A stretch of DNA of 64,000 nt, taken from assembly GCA_036365455.1 (NCBI GenBank), contig JAWQUS010000026.1, positions 10,372,001 to 10,436,000 on the forward strand, in the 5' to 3' direction. The notes below the pieces were generated by a model. That model saw nothing but the letters and a program-made list of their open reading frames with translations. It had not been told where the DNA came from and ran no database searches. Within the stretch, counting starts at the first letter, position 1, and each line of letters opens with the position of its first letter. A program made the position numbers and the translations under genes. Below are positions 34,501-47,050 of the stretch, piece after piece. The DNA comes from Macrosoma leucophasiata. Taxonomy: Eukaryota > Arthropoda > Insecta > Lepidoptera > Hedylidae.

Positions 34501-35305
34501 GTATGGTCTCAACAGAACAGTAAAAACAGTTGAAGTCGCAAGTGGGCGGGATCCGCGTGCCACTGATATGCGGTGTTGAGCATATTTCACTCGCTTTGCC
34601 CCCTCCGCGGTTCTCAGTCCTGTTTCACTGCGACAATAAAAAGTTCTGATACTGTTTAGGCCTTACGCTTAGCTATTTTATTATTTTTACTGTTCTGTAG
34701 TCTTAACATTATTTAACTTAATCAATGTTGATGGACGCTTTAGCAAAATAAATTGATCGCAGTATGTTGCTTGTTTGCATCTTCAAATGTCATGTTATAG
34801 TTATTTCCAATACAGGTAAGTCTTCAATGTATCCATCAAGAAACATTGAAGATTGCTGTCCTTTCTTCTCTTTTTGTTCTCTTTTTGTAATTTTAACCGC
34901 CAAAACCCGGATAAGTTCGCATCTTATCCGGTTTCCACCTGGCAGCCCTATAACTTATATATAAGCAATATAAAGCAAGAATCGCTGCGCCCACGGTCCA
35001 CGGGTATTGCCGGCATTGCCCGAAAGACGGATTGCACGGTTCGATTTATTGTCTACTTACATTGTCGCCGAAGCTACGCTGGGGTGTGTGAAAATATTTT
35101 ATTGCAGTTTTATATTTAGCTGTTTTATGCACTCACGGTCTCTATGTTGGCACTTTATAGTAAATATAAAACTTACGTTTCTTACTTCAGTTTCTTACTA
35201 CTTCCTGCTTTTTGTTTTTTAAATTTTCGACTTAGTTTACCTGTAGACTGTTAAGATAACAAATATTTTGTTAGGCTTTAACTAGCTTAACATTTGTTTA
35301 TAAAT
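34501..35305. other. No recognised feature
   Basis: Intronic. Overlapping short frames at 34764-35222 have no domain and inconsistent composition. Confidence 0.45.
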
Positions 35306-35307
35306 AC

Positions 35308-35475
35308 TTTTTTTTTTATGTAATTGAAGTGGCAAACAAGCATGCAGTTCACATTGATGTTAAGTGATGACTGCAGCCTAAAGACACTTACACAAAGACC
35401 AAGATCAAAATGCAAATGCGTTACCACTCCTGAGGCCTAAGGTGTTATGCCTCTGTGCCGGAAATTACAGGGCCG
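35308..35475 (-). mobile_element. hpSINE, 5'-truncated
   Basis: 3' half on the minus strand, ending at CAGGGCCGA. Tail at 35308-35318. Confidence 0.85.
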
Positions 35476-36007
35476 AATTTTTATCTGTTCTGTGTCTTTG
35501 TATTGCATGACAGCGATTTTTTTATTTAACGATCCCAAAAATATCAGTAGGAGTAAAGAAGATACTGTATACTTATACCTAAGAGGTGAAACCTGCATAC
35601 CTAACGTAACTTAACCTAAATAAGGTAGGTATTTTCTTTGCATGCTAGACTTTTAAAAAATCTGCTTGGAAAATTTGTAATGTCACGCAATCGCCTCATT
35701 CAGTTTTTAAACCCAAAAAAACAATTGTAAACAGATTTTTTCTAACGTGTCTGAAAATGTTTTAACACTTCAAAGACCGCTTTTATAATAAATTACTTAT
35801 AATTTTCTTTAGAAGTTGTTTAACAATGTCATGTCGCGTAAAAATATGATATTTATGAAGAAAGTATTACGTTTAAACTCTGTTCCGTTTTCAGTAAAGC
35901 CTTGGTCTCCCATAAACCTTGTCAAAATAATAGTGTTACTCACAGACTTTATATCTTTCTTTTCATGTTTTATTTGCGTACCTACACATACCAACGAATT
36001 ATATTAT

Positions 36008-36362
36008 ACTAGCGGCCCGCCCCGGCTTCGCGCGGTGCATAGTTGCCTACCCTCTCCTATTCGTCTAAGCGTGATGAATATACATAGATATAGCCTAAAG
36101 TCTTCCTCGATATCTTTTATCGTTTAGGCAGCGTACGCAAAATAAGTAACTTTTCTGGTTGATTTTTTACACCTTGTGTCTGAAAAACCCTATATCTTAC
36201 GGAACCCTATTTTTTCCAAAATAAAATAAAGCCGTTGTTACCCGTGGATAGTAGCTTTCGAATAGTGAAAGAATTTTAAAAATCGGTCCAGTAGTTATTG
36301 AGCCTATTCATTAAAAACAAACAAACAAAAACATATTACCTCTTTACAATATTAGTTTAGAT
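36008..36362 (+). mobile_element. RTE-like LINE 3' tail, family 3
   Basis: ACTAGCGGCCCGCCCCGGCT, TCGCGCGGTGCATAGTTGCC, AAAATCGGTCCAGTAGTTATTG and a TTACAATATTAGTTTAGATA end. A fragment of the 5' border is at 45690-45760. Confidence 0.75.
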
Positions 36363-36599
36363 ATGTAAAGAAATGTATAAAGTGAAACATCGAGTTGAAA
36401 CATGCATTCAGATACGTACTTACTCTCGGTGTTGTAGCACTATACTACCAAGGTAGTACCGGCCGGCGCCTGATTAACTATTGATGTCAGCTCTGTCACT
36501 CAAGGATTTCAATAAAAGTGGAGAAGAGATTTATGGTCGGAGGAGTCGGCCTTGACAGCTTAGTTGGTAGCACCCCGAGTATTAGATTGAAGTCTTTAT

Positions 36600-36814
36600 A
36601 TAAATAAATAAATAAATACGCACACTCACAGCCCCACAATAGGTATAAACCTGAGTCGTGGGTGCCGTTGTACACATACAACACATACACAAATACCCAA
36701 ACCCGAAACAAATATCTGTAGGCCATACAAATATTTGTCCCGGTGCGGGGATCGAACCCGCGACCCTTCGAATCAAACGGTCATCACACACCCCTGGACT
36801 AACCGGGTCGTCAA
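36600..36814 (-). mobile_element. tRNA-derived SINE (tSINE-1)
   Basis: The minus strand has B box GGGTTCGATCCCC and the CAAATATTTGTATGGCC block. The tail is (TTTA)n, seen as AAATAAATAAATAAAT at 36600-36617. Confidence 0.85.
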
Positions 36815-36896
36815 ATGCATCAAGTTAAATCAATTGTTATCAAAAACTTTTATATAATCCAAAAACAGCTAAGTAATGTTATCTTGAAACTCTTAA

Positions 36897-37638
36897 AGGC
36901 ACGATTCGGAACTCGGCAGCACGCAGCAGTGCTGCCGGTGCAATGCTGCCTCAGCACCATATTTCTCTATTTTCTATTGCATTGCTGCCGCGACAGTGTC
37001 GCGTAGCTCGCAATGTAATTTCATATAAACTCATCTAAACTAATATTATAAAGCTGAAGAGTTTGTTTGTTTGTTTGAACGCGCTAATTTCAGAAACTAC
37101 TGGTCCGATTTGAAAAATTCTTTCAATGTTAGACAGTCCATTTATAGAGGAAGGTTTTTATATATCATCACGCTAAGACCAATGGGAGGGGAGCACCAAA
37201 GAAGAATGTTTCAAAATCGGGGGATTTTTTTTCCTATTGAGAGCTTCCCCTGCGTGCGCTGCGTAAACGGTAAAAGTTTCTCAAAAATCATGTATGACAA
37301 GTTTTTCCCCTTCTAAAAGAATGTCCGCGACAGCATATGTCTATCTTTTAACGTTAGCTCACTATAAGCTTTATTAGACTAAGCAAAGTTGTTCCAACAT
37401 AATGCATTATTTGCGAAGGTGTTTTTATGAACATGTGTACAGAGAAGCATTAATGTAAACTAGATTTTTTTAACTGACCAAAAGTGTTTATTATCCAAAA
37501 TTGACCAAAAGTTATATCCAAAAATGCTGCCCAAAGTCACTTTTCCACGCGAACGAAGTCGCGGGCACAGCTAGTAGATAATATACGGAGACCTGTTGTG
37601 GCAGCAGTGCTGCGTGCTGCCGAGTTCGGAATCGTACT
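36897..37638. mobile_element. piggyBac-type MITE interrupted by a LINE tail
   Basis: TTAA lies directly outside both ends (36893-36896 and 37639-37642). The terminal inverted repeats extend ~40 bp with few differences (ACTCGGCAGCACGCAGCA at the left, complement at the right). The inner part is mostly a reverse LINE tail (37042-37578). TTAA duplication is the hallmark of piggyBac elements. No transposase is present. Confidence 0.8.
37042..37578 (-). mobile_element. RTE-like LINE 3' fragment inside the MITE
   Basis: The minus strand starts ACTAGCTGTGCCCGCGACTT and ends with CTTCAGCTTTATAATATTAG. Contains CAAACAAACAAACAAACTC. Confidence 0.65.
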
Positions 37639-37644
37639 TTAAAA

Positions 37645-39195
37645 CATTTCCAAGTAGGTATTCAACTCTTCCTTCGCCGAAATTAAAGTGTTCTCTCCTA
37701 TTTATATTTGGTTGTTGCCTTCGACGTTAAATATTCGAATATAAACGTTATATTCCGGTGAATGATAAATAATAATATTTGAATATCCGGTGGTAATATT
37801 CTTTAGGTTCTCAAGATAATATATATTTCACCATGGAACCAATTGTTGAAAAAAACCATTTGTTTTTGTCATGATCCTATGTCTCACTTTTTTCCACAAC
37901 CCGGTGTTTGAGTTGAACCGGTTATTTTTCATAACCTTAATGTCACACTCATTCATGCATAGATTAATTAATTCCATCCTACATTCCGTGGTCTTGTTTA
38001 ATCTACTAGTAAAATAATCTAAATAAATAAGGTAATTACTTGCCAAGACTCGAGGCAATAAAGATATTTTTCAGCGGCATTCGCGCTGCATTATAAACGG
38101 CCAGTTTTATGTTACTATGTTTATTTGGCGCTCGGTTCGCAGACTCGGGGCCGGTTGCATACAAAACACTCGCACTATAAAAATGTCCCATAAACTAACA
38201 AGCAGCTTGATCTTGGTTGCCACTCGTGTTTTAATGTTCGCACTAATTATGTTTGGTTTGGCTAATAGGAATAACTGGAAGTTACTTTTAATTTTACAGC
38301 TAAAAACAATGCACGTTTTTTATTTACAATTACGTATAACTATATTAATTATAGATATACGTTATTGAAAATGGCCGATATTTGATAGTTATATATAACT
38401 ATCACCGAATATCTGCCATGGCGGTTTCGACATAAGTATAACGTCTTGTATGATTGTATGATTTAGGGGAGAGTATTAGAGTGTGGAGAACCTTTTTCCC
38501 TATGATAAGACATTTTTTTTTTCATGCACATTATTATCTTTCTACGTCTAATGCTATAGGATAGTTCTTTTCAAAATGAAAAAAAAAGATTCCGACGAAT
38601 TGAAATTCTCCTCCTTTTTTGAAGTCGGTTTAAAAGAAGCATCAAAATCTGCTGTCGTGGTCTGGTGGTATCATTAAGAGCATTGTTAATGAAAATTTTG
38701 ATGACAGATCCCGTCTTATTTATACGGGACGCCGTGAAAGGTACCTTTAAAGGTACATTTTTAATAATAATTATTAATAACAACAATGACTAATTTGGCA
38801 TGGGCACCTTCGCAGAGAAGAATCAAATGATACCTATCCCAAGTATTCTATTCGTGGTATGTTTGAACTTCATGAAAGAGGAAGGTAACCCTTAATAAAA
38901 TTTGTTTTACGTCGTAAAACACATTAAACCATACCAAACTTGAAAAATTCCATTAACGACGTAACAGCATGCTTGATGCAAATAAGCGACGATAAACAGT
39001 AATTCAGTTGAATGTAACGACGGATAGCATTCGTGCATAACCCCTTAACTTTATGTACACTGTAATAGAAATGCTAATCTAGTGTGTGATCGAAATAAAT
39101 ATTGTACACCTACGAAGGACGTTTCCTATGATACGGGTATTATTAAGTCTAGTGAAGTGAGTTGAAGAACATCCGTTGTTATTTATATTTTTATA
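37645..39195. other. No recognised gene
   Basis: It holds a perfect 20-bp palindrome at 38384-38403 (GATAGTTATATATAACTATC) inside a longer imperfect one, and a reversed family 5 LINE tail fragment at 38577-38636. Frames 37828-38058 and 38117-38368 have no support. Confidence 0.45.
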
Positions 39196-39200
39196 ACTAA

Positions 39201-39450
39201 CTAGACGACCCGGCAAACTTCGTATTGCCACAATGAAATAATGTCCCAAATGTTTGATAGATACTATTTGTATGGAAAAATAAAATTGTGGTTTTTACTA
39301 TTTCCCTTCAATTTCTTCATATTTTCTTACCTTTTAAACCTTTCCTGGATTTACCAAAATAATTTAAAACCATAATTTGTTAAATTGGTCCAGCCGTTCT
39401 CGAGTTTTATCGAGACTAACGAACAGCAATTGATTTTGATATATATAGAT
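39201..39450 (+). mobile_element. RTE-like LINE 3' tail, family 1
   Basis: CTAGACGACCCGGCAAACTT, GTCCAGCCGTTCTCGAGTTT and ending GATTTTGATATATATAGAT. Confidence 0.75.
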
Positions 39451-40205
39451 TATGATTCACCGCACCTTATCAACTTTGTAACTGCTTTGTCTTTTTTAAC
39501 TTGTTAAATAATTTAGTTTTCAATTCAGTTTTCATACCATAAAGTTAAACATAACTAAACATTGTTGACGCTGGCATGATCCCTGAAGCAGCAGATAGAC
39601 CCTTTAGGGTCCAAGAACAATAAGAAATCTATTGTCATAGTTTTCTAAAGGATTGAGGGAGCTAAGAAGCTGATATTCTGAAAAAAAAAAAAGATATTAA
39701 ACACGTTAACATATTACCATCTGCAGTTGGGTAAAAAATGCAATCAAAGCTGCGACTGCTTGCTGCATTTTCAGATATAAAACTTAAAATATGATACAAC
39801 TTCTTGGGATTAAAATATGATACAACTTCTTCTTAAAATATGATACAACTTCTTGGGATACATGAAAACAAAGTGGAAGATTACACAATAATAAGGTTCT
39901 TCAAAAATTGCGTTAAAGGGCTCTGCTAGAGCTGGCTAGACTAAGCAATTCCTCGGGTATTGGGCTATTCATATCCATAGACAGCGTTAACCACTTTTCA
40001 CCGTCGCAGCGGCGGTCTGTTTGTGTATCAATCTTTCAACATCAAAGAGAAAAGGTCACGATTAGGATGAGTGTCTGCGATTTACTCAATACTACAGTCA
40101 AATGACTTTACCATCGCGTGCGTCAATTAACTACAAACACCAACGTGATCGTGCTTCATTTTTTTTGTACCGGTATATCGATAGATAGTTTGTTGCTATT
40201 TTCTT

Positions 40206-40503
40206 ACTGGTGGTAGAGCTTCAGTGACGGAGCTCGCGGGCGTAGGCACCACCGCATTACCTAATATACTTGCCGCTAAATGGTAGTGTTCAGCACTATC
40301 GTGTTCCGGTCAGGTGGTAATGTACGGCCCTGTAATTTCCGGCACAGAGGCATAACACCTTAGGCCTCAGGAGTGGTAACGCATCTGCATTTTGACCTTG
40401 GTCTTCATGTGGGTGTCTATAGGCTGCAGTCATCACTTAACATCAATGTGAACTGCATGCTTGTTTGCCACGACAAATAAATATAAAAAAAAAAAAAAAA
40501 AAT
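40206..40503 (+). mobile_element. hpSINE, full length, youngest-looking
   Basis: Complete consensus from ACTGGTGGTAGAGCTTCAGT to a pure A tail of about 19 (from 40484). The long unbroken tail argues for recent insertion. Confidence 0.93.
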
Positions 40504-40827
40504 ATTGTCAATAGACCGCGCTGTTACAATTCCATACAGATTATAGAAATTGTTTAACACTAATACACGCCAGTTAATGTGAACAGTCCATCGTAAAATA
40601 CCGTGCGGGGATGTTATAAGAGTAGTGAAAGAGGGCCCAACACGCGCACTAAACTATTGATAGTGTAAACTGGGCTTGGTAATGAAGCGACTCGGACTCG
40701 CGTCGCTCGTAAATACTGGTCGCAATAGGGTTGTGTAACATCTTTTTTTTTGTGCAAACAAATATTTATGCTAAGGAAGCTGAAGTTTTTTGCCTTTGTA
40801 ATAGAAATTAAGATACTGAACAGTGAC

Positions 40828-40902
40828 CATTTGATGGCAGGTAGATCAGGTAATGCGGTGGTGACTACGCCCTCGAGTTTTGTCACTGTAATATTACCAA
40901 TA
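40828..40902 (-). mobile_element. hpSINE, old 5' fragment
   Basis: CAGGTAATGCGGTGGTGACT...GAGTTTTGTCACTG. It accounts for part of a spurious 162-codon minus-strand frame here. Confidence 0.55.
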
Positions 40903-41088
40903 AATGCAAAATCATCGCTAAGTATTCTGAAGTTAATATAAAAACTGCGTGCATTGCATTCTGAAAATCCCCATTTGCTTCTATATTGCGAGTGCGCGCT
41001 AATCGTATTTATTTCAAAAAAAGCTTTACGTTTGCAAAGTTTTGTTTGAATGTTTGCTTTTCGTATTAAATACATACCTACACATTTA

Positions 41089-41235
41089 CCCCCCTTATTC
41101 ATAAACGTATTTTAGCTAAAGTGTTGCTAATCTCTGCTTTGTCTCTTTCTATCCTGCACATTTGACAATGCAACTGACAAATACAAAGCATTCCATAGCT
41201 AAAACGTATCTAATGTACGTTTATGAATAAGGGGG
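41089..41235. mobile_element. MITE, PIF/Harbinger-type, copy 2
   Basis: CCCCCCTTATTCATAAACGT and ACGTTTATGAATAAGGGGG ends. TTA lies directly outside both (41086-41088 and 41236-41238). Sister of 21874-22018. Confidence 0.85.
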
Positions 41236-41584
41236 TTATCATGTAACTTCAATTGAGTTAAATATAGTCCGATTCTATATAATAAAGCATGGCAGGCAAC
41301 CCTAGTTCTATAATCGCTCTGTATTTTTTTTACTACTTCGTTATACGTGGTTAAGTCTGGATATTATTGTATCTTTAACACTACATTGGTGTGGTTAGAG
41401 GTTTTTAACGCAGTTACGTTATTGAAGGCTAGAGAAAGAATAAACTTAAAATTAATAATAGTATATCGACTTCTGGGTGGGTTGGGTAGGCACTTTATCC
41501 TGTGTATATAATTTTTGGTTTGAGTTCATTATTTAGTGCGAGTCGAAAATTATCGTCCGACATAATATTTTATTAGGTATGTGT

Positions 41585-41762
41585 TGATAAAGCTCCAGGG
41601 ACGGATCTTGTGGGCGTAGGCACCACCTTATTATCTAATCTACTTGCCTCTAAATGGTAGTGTTCAGCGCAATCGTGTTTCATTTGGGTGGTAATGTATG
41701 GTTCTGTAATTGTAATTTCTGGCACAGAGGTGTAATAAATTAAACCTGAGCTGTGGCAACAA
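41585..41762 (+). mobile_element. hpSINE, diverged, 3'-truncated
   Basis: AAAGCTCCAGGGACGGATCTTG, GGGCGTAGGCACCACC, CTAAATGGTAGTGTTCAGC and GGCACAGAGGTG. Confidence 0.75.
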
Positions 41763-41769
41763 CCAAAGT

Positions 41770-42052
41770 TTCCTGGCGTCGGGACGTGACGACCCCACCG
41801 CCCACTAGCGGAAGAATTTTTTCCTACTGGAAGATAATTCTTCCGCTAGTGCGGACAGTCAACCGAACAATGGCGATCAAACCATTCCAATAGAGCGGTA
41901 GTAAATATAACAACGCGGGATGGGCAGCAGCGTCCTGCGATAAAACTACCATCACTGCGTGGCGATGATGGCATATTCTCCCCTAATGACGCACAACACT
42001 ATCGTGGGCGTCTTTGGGGAAGGCTTTGTCTGGCTGTGATGATGAGTGGCAA
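41770..42052 (+). repeat. Repeat family C, with 16-bp hairpin
   Basis: It contains a perfect inverted repeat (41803-41818 and 41836-41851, CACTAGCGGAAGAATT), then CAGTCAACCGAACAATGGCG, GGGCAGCAGCGTCCTGCGAT and a GTGATGATGAG end. Confidence 0.75.
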
Positions 42053-42543
42053 CTGGCAACGCGTCCACATTGAACGCTCTGTTTTTTTTTGTTGTAGAAG
42101 TTTAATGTATGCTTCGTTGCCACTTCACTCAGGCAATAATCGCGTCATTCAAAGAACTACTACATATCAGTACCTACACAATATGTAGGCGGTTCATGTT
42201 TTTCTGCAGAAATGAACATACTGACAAAAACGAAGATGAATTAGTTAGTATAATGAATGGCGTACTGTGCTAAGAAATTACACCGTATTGAACGCAATAT
42301 TTCTTATCGATCCGATTGCAACAGCTCTGTAAAGAATAAATTACATGTATATTGCAATGTGATTGTGATATATTACTATGTCTGAATTAATTTGTAACAT
42401 GTCGTTCGTCACTCAAGGTATTTCCCTTTAGAATGAGAGTAAGGATTTTGATTTTTTTATATGTGCTGTTATGGGCAGCTGTGTAGCTTATTTAAACTCA
42501 GTTGCAGAACACGTTTTGCGTTATTATTTATAAGTAATATCTA

Positions 42544-42833
42544 TATCTAAACAAATAAATAAAATTGGAGTTTTTGTTTGTAATATTAAAAAATCCGCTT
42601 TTTACTACACATTTTTTATAATTTTTGTCTGTCTGTTTGTTCCGGCTCATCTCGGGAACGGCTTCACCGATTTTGACGGGTCTTTCACTGGCATATAGCT
42701 CATATAATAAGGAGTAACTTTTATTAATTATGAATTTTATACTAACTATGCCCACTTCGTTCGCGAAGACTCAAAATTTTAAAAATCATTTTGCTAAATT
42801 CTACGCGGACGAAGTCGCGGGCTCAGCTAGTAT
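42544..42833 (-). mobile_element. RTE-like LINE 3' tail, family 2
   Basis: Reverse copy, from TAGCTGAGCCCGCGACTTCG at the high end. Pairs with 3506-3814. Confidence 0.7.
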
Positions 42834-42839
42834 ATAATA

Positions 42840-43980
42840 TGTCTCATTAGCTTGTGACGTAAGCCCGATACGTGTAATGATTAAGATAATTATGTCTACA
42901 TTTGATAATAGTCAGCGTAACTAAATTCTAAAAAGGCCGATAAAGTTACAATTACATACCTAAGTGTGAGGTTCACACTTCGTTCATCACGTATCTTGGA
43001 TATTTACGTGTCTTTCTATTTCAGTAAGATGTGCAGTTATCTTAAAAGTCGTGCTCGATCATAAATTAGGAGTTGTAGAAGCAATATTGAGTCGTTAAAT
43101 TCATATATTGAGTGTGTAGGGAGGGACATGGGTATGTCAACAATCATTTGTTATTGTAAGCGCTAGTGCAGTCGCTCTGGAAAATTAGCGCCGTCAAGTG
43201 GAAAATTAGTAGATGAGATTTTATTGAAAAAACAAGCAAAAAATATTTATTTCCCAAAAAAATGTAAAAAATTCTGTCAGCAAAATTTTGAAAGGTAACC
43301 TAGTGGAAATATATTCTCCAGATTATAAATATGCGTAAAAATTAGGTTTGCAGCATATATGGATGAACGAAATTCTTCTGCAGTGGAATCCTAACCTATT
43401 ACGGGAGAACTAAATGGCCCATCTTTAAATTCGTTATCAACAGTGTCAATTTCGAAAGTACGTGTGCAGATAGGTCTATTGTTTTTATATTATATTCGTA
43501 CTCAGAAAAGAAATCCAATCATCGGAATGCATATCAATTAACTTCTCCTTCACAAAGAAGGGCGGAATGGGATGGGATATAAAATGTATATCCGCTTCCT
43601 AACATCGGGATATTAAACCTCAAAACGCCTCACATTGACCTCCTTCGGTTTCGCGCAACCTCCGGACGGACGTGGGTCGCATTTTTGTTTATGGCTTGTT
43701 TGCGCTCGCTCAGCCTTTAGGCGCTCAGCATTGAGCGTGCTCTGGGTCACGGTCTATGTGAGATGACCATGTTGTGCCTACTTGTTCTTCATTGCTATTG
43801 AACTGAAGAAGTTTTGTGTTGGATCGCTTACGGAAATAACCCTTAGATTTGTGAAAGATATTTAATGAGGAAGAAGAATATAAGCTTATTTGATATGATC
43901 CTGTTTTTAGGTGTAGAGAAATGACCGTGTTACACGTATTATTCGTGGTACCTACTATTTCTAAATTTTTATTTTTTTGT
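42840..43980. other. No recognised feature
   Basis: Intronic. A 100-codon minus frame (43725-44027) has no family resemblance. Confidence 0.45.
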
Positions 43981-43989
43981 TTCATCATC

Positions 43990-44262
43990 ATATCACTGCT
44001 AGACCAAAGCCTCCCTAATTCCCACAAGGAAAATGTGCCATCATCGCCACGCTTGGCATGTGGATTGGCTACGGCAGTGGCGGTAGTTTTATCGCATGAC
44101 GCTGTTGCTCATCTTCCATTATTGGAATCTCACTTAATACGGCCCCATTGAATTGGTTTGACCGCCGTTCGGTTGACTGACTGCACTAGTGGAAGAATTC
44201 GCTTCCAGTAGAAGAAAATTTTTTAGCTTGTGGGCGGTGGGTCGTCACGTCCCGGCGTCAGC
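43990..44262 (-). repeat. Repeat family C
   Basis: The minus strand starts GACGTGACGACCCACCGCCC, then GCAGTCAGTCAACCGAACGG and AAAACTACCGCCACTGCC. Confidence 0.7.
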
Positions 44263-44313
44263 CATATTTTGTTTTGGGTATATTATTATACATATTAACT
44301 TCAAGAATATACT

Positions 44314-44642
44314 GCCTCGGGAGCCTAGTGGTAGCAGGCCACTATTACTACGCTGAGGTCCTGGGTTCGATTCCCGGGTTATCAGAGATAATGGTGGGGG
44401 TTATCAGAGATAATGGTGTAAAATCCTTTATCTCTGGTTCTATTAGGATTTTTCCATTTTTCTGGAATTTTCCCAGTATCTCGAAGTTTGGTAATGTGCC
44501 CGGAGATGTCAACAGGCTCGCCACCTGTTACATGGGCCAAAACGTAACCGGCGAATCGTGGGTGTTTGCATGTATGCTTGAATGCATGCATATACCTCTG
44601 CCTACCCCTTCGGGGATTACAGACGTGAAGTTACGTTTTTTT
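44314..44642 (+). mobile_element. tRNA-derived SINE (tSINE-2), best copy
   Basis: Head CCTCGGGAGCCTAGTGGTAG (A-box region), B box GGGTTCGATTCCCGGG, then a ~250-bp body ending CCCCTTCGGGGATTACAGAC. A 22-bp tandem duplication (GTTATCAGAGATAATGGTG twice) follows the B box. A Pol III-type internal promoter is therefore visible. Confidence 0.85.
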
Positions 44643-45779
44643 TAACTTTAAGAATTAGTATGTAAATCTTATTTAACGATGTATTTGTAAAAATAATGAA
44701 GCTTTCGAACTTAATCTTAATCCAGTGTTATGTTCACTTTCATGGAATATTTGGTCCGATCAAAGGCGAATGCCCTTTGATTATCGGACTAACGACATCG
44801 CTTTGAATTGACCTTGTATGAAAGGATTGTATGACATCTCAGGTGATGAATGGTATGATATCAAATTAGTTTTCTTATTGAATATTTCACCCACGTAAAT
44901 TATGGTGGCACAATATTTAGAGAGTTATTTCAAGTATTTTCTATTTCAAGTATTTTTTTTCAAGAATTTCTATTTATCATTATTTAAATGTATAATGTAG
45001 GTTTATATATATGCATTCTAGTAGAAAGTGTCAAGATCAAGACGTTTTCTTTCATTATTTTATATGTTCCTATCGTATGCAGCTAAGAAAAAAAACATGT
45101 TTATGTATTTAATATTTTTTATTTAAGAAATAAGTTGTCCTCAACCACATGCATACTTACCCTACCTCTACCTACGGCCACACACACATGAAAAAACTAA
45201 GTGATGTATGATGTAGCGTAACTTGCGTACTCTTTTCACTCATTTTACGAACCGGGTTTTGACGCGATATAGATATTGGCTAAAAACACTTTTTACCTTT
45301 ATTCCGACGTTAAACGCGAAGGTAAAAGTTTAAACGCGAGTGTTTTTAAAAGTTATATTGCGTACTCTTACTTAACACTCGCTAGTAATAGGATAAATTT
45401 TTATTTTCCTCTATTTTATTTTTTTAATTATTATTTATAACAAAAAGCACGTCTCAACGAGTTCTAATAAACTTGTTGAGACTAGCATTCTATTTTGGAT
45501 AGACGTTAGTCTCTTTTTCGATTGTTTTGACTGTTCGCGAAATGGGTGACCATAATTTTCCGAATTGTCATTAATTTTGGGACAAAATATTACCCATATC
45601 AAAAATGCCTGAAATCGATTCGGTTATCGATTCTAAATTAACTAGTTTCGGGTTGTACATTCAATCCTGTTACACGTTGTATATAATATACTAGCAGCCG
45701 GCCCCGGCTTCGCACGGGTATAACCAATATACCTATTGCAGCGCCATCTGCCGTGCTGCAACTCAATAAAAAATTAGGT

Positions 45780-46560
45780 CCTCTCCAACTCTGGACATTT
45801 ATGTTGATGGTGGCAAACAAGCACGTTGTTCACTTGAATGGTAAATGTATGCTTTAACCTATGAATGTACTCAAAAATATCATGCTTTTGTTTTTCGAAT
45901 TGGATGTAGACTACTAATTGACAAAGCCTTATCGTCTGCATCAGCGGGCGAGTGACGAGCGCAAATGGCTCTAGGCCTAAATCTAAGGCCACGAGGGGCT
46001 TTCGTAGCAGACCAATACAACGCGTTGATTTAGCCTGCTACGACTACGCTGTTGGGTCGATTCATACAAAAATAAGTACAAAAGTAAAAATCACCGCACA
46101 CGTTGCGCGCACGCATCGCAAATACACTAATTATCACACGGCCACGAGTGCAAGCGAGCGCGGTGCGCACGTGTCAACGGCCGCAGGTGCGCGCGTGTCA
46201 TTGGCCAGTCGACGCCATTGTTCAATGTCCTGCTAGGCTTGTGCAATACATGAACGAGTCGATAAAAAGAACTAACCAAGAGAGCTGAGTTAAATGAGCA
46301 TTAAATTACATGCAACTGAATCGCTTCGCTTCCTTGCAGTAACTAACGCGCGCTTTGGTTGTAACGAATTAACTACTGCGATGATATGAGAATAAAGCGC
46401 CATTGCCTTGACGTCTTAAACTACTTAGGCATCTAAACTAACATGCAATAATTTTATTTCATTTGTAACTTTCCTCGTCCGCGAGTTAGCAACGGTCTCG
46501 TTTTTTATAGCAAATTAGCATCAACAGACATAATATTATTATGTCGCAGTCGGATAGTTA
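45780..46560. other. Unassigned, partly GC-richer
   Basis: 45940-46240 is GC-richer (GTGCAAGCGAGCGCGGTGCG and similar) and open in two frames. It lacks paired splice sites and a coding signature, so I do not call an exon. Confidence 0.35.
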
Positions 46561-46566
46561 TATGAT

Positions 46567-46788
46567 GCGCATATGAAGAGACAATTCAGCATTCGTAATT
46601 GTGTTTAGGTTCGTCATTGACTAATAATAACAGATCAAAGAAAATATTCAGTAGTTCACAGCTAGGAAAATACACACGCGCATATGAAGAGACAATTCAG
46701 CATTCGTAATTGTGTTTAGGTTCGTTATTGAATAATAATAACAGATCAAAGAAAATATTCAGTAGTTCACAGCTAGGAAAGTACACAC
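46567..46788 (+). repeat. Tandem duplication, 2 x 111 bp
   Basis: Unit GCGCATATGAAGAGACAATT...CACAGCTAGGAAAATACACAC at 46567-46677 and 46678-46788, with only a few substitutions. Confidence 0.95.
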
Positions 46789-46809
46789 CATTCTGAAAAA
46801 CTAGCTTGC

Positions 46810-47025
46810 TAGATACAATTTTTTTTTGCTTACGTTCACATCCGACACTAAGTATAAACTTGTGTCGTGGGTACCGTTGTACACATATGACACATACCTA
46901 CACAAACACCCAAACGCGAAACAAATATCTGTAGGCCATAATATTTGTCCCGGTGCGGGGAATCGAACTCGCGACCCTTCGAATCCAACAGTCATCTCAC
47001 ACCGCTGGACCAACAGGGTCGTCAA
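46810..47025 (-). mobile_element. tRNA-derived SINE (tSINE-1)
   Basis: The minus strand reads TTGACGACCCTGTTGGTCCA with B box GAGTTCGATTCCC, and an A tail (TTTTTTTTT at 46820-46828 on plus). Confidence 0.85.
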
Positions 47026-47050
47026 TGACAATGTCTGATTGTAGACTAGT

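Noticed and set aside
40614..41102. 162-codon minus-strand open frame
   Set aside because: It runs from unassigned DNA through an hpSINE fragment (40828-40902) into the edge of a MITE (41089). Composition and repeats explain it.
44274..44645. 123-codon plus frame
   Set aside because: It lies across the tRNA-derived SINE at 44314-44642.
45952..46288. GC-richer open frames as a possible exon
   Set aside because: No acceptor-donor pair in frame and no recognisable domain.
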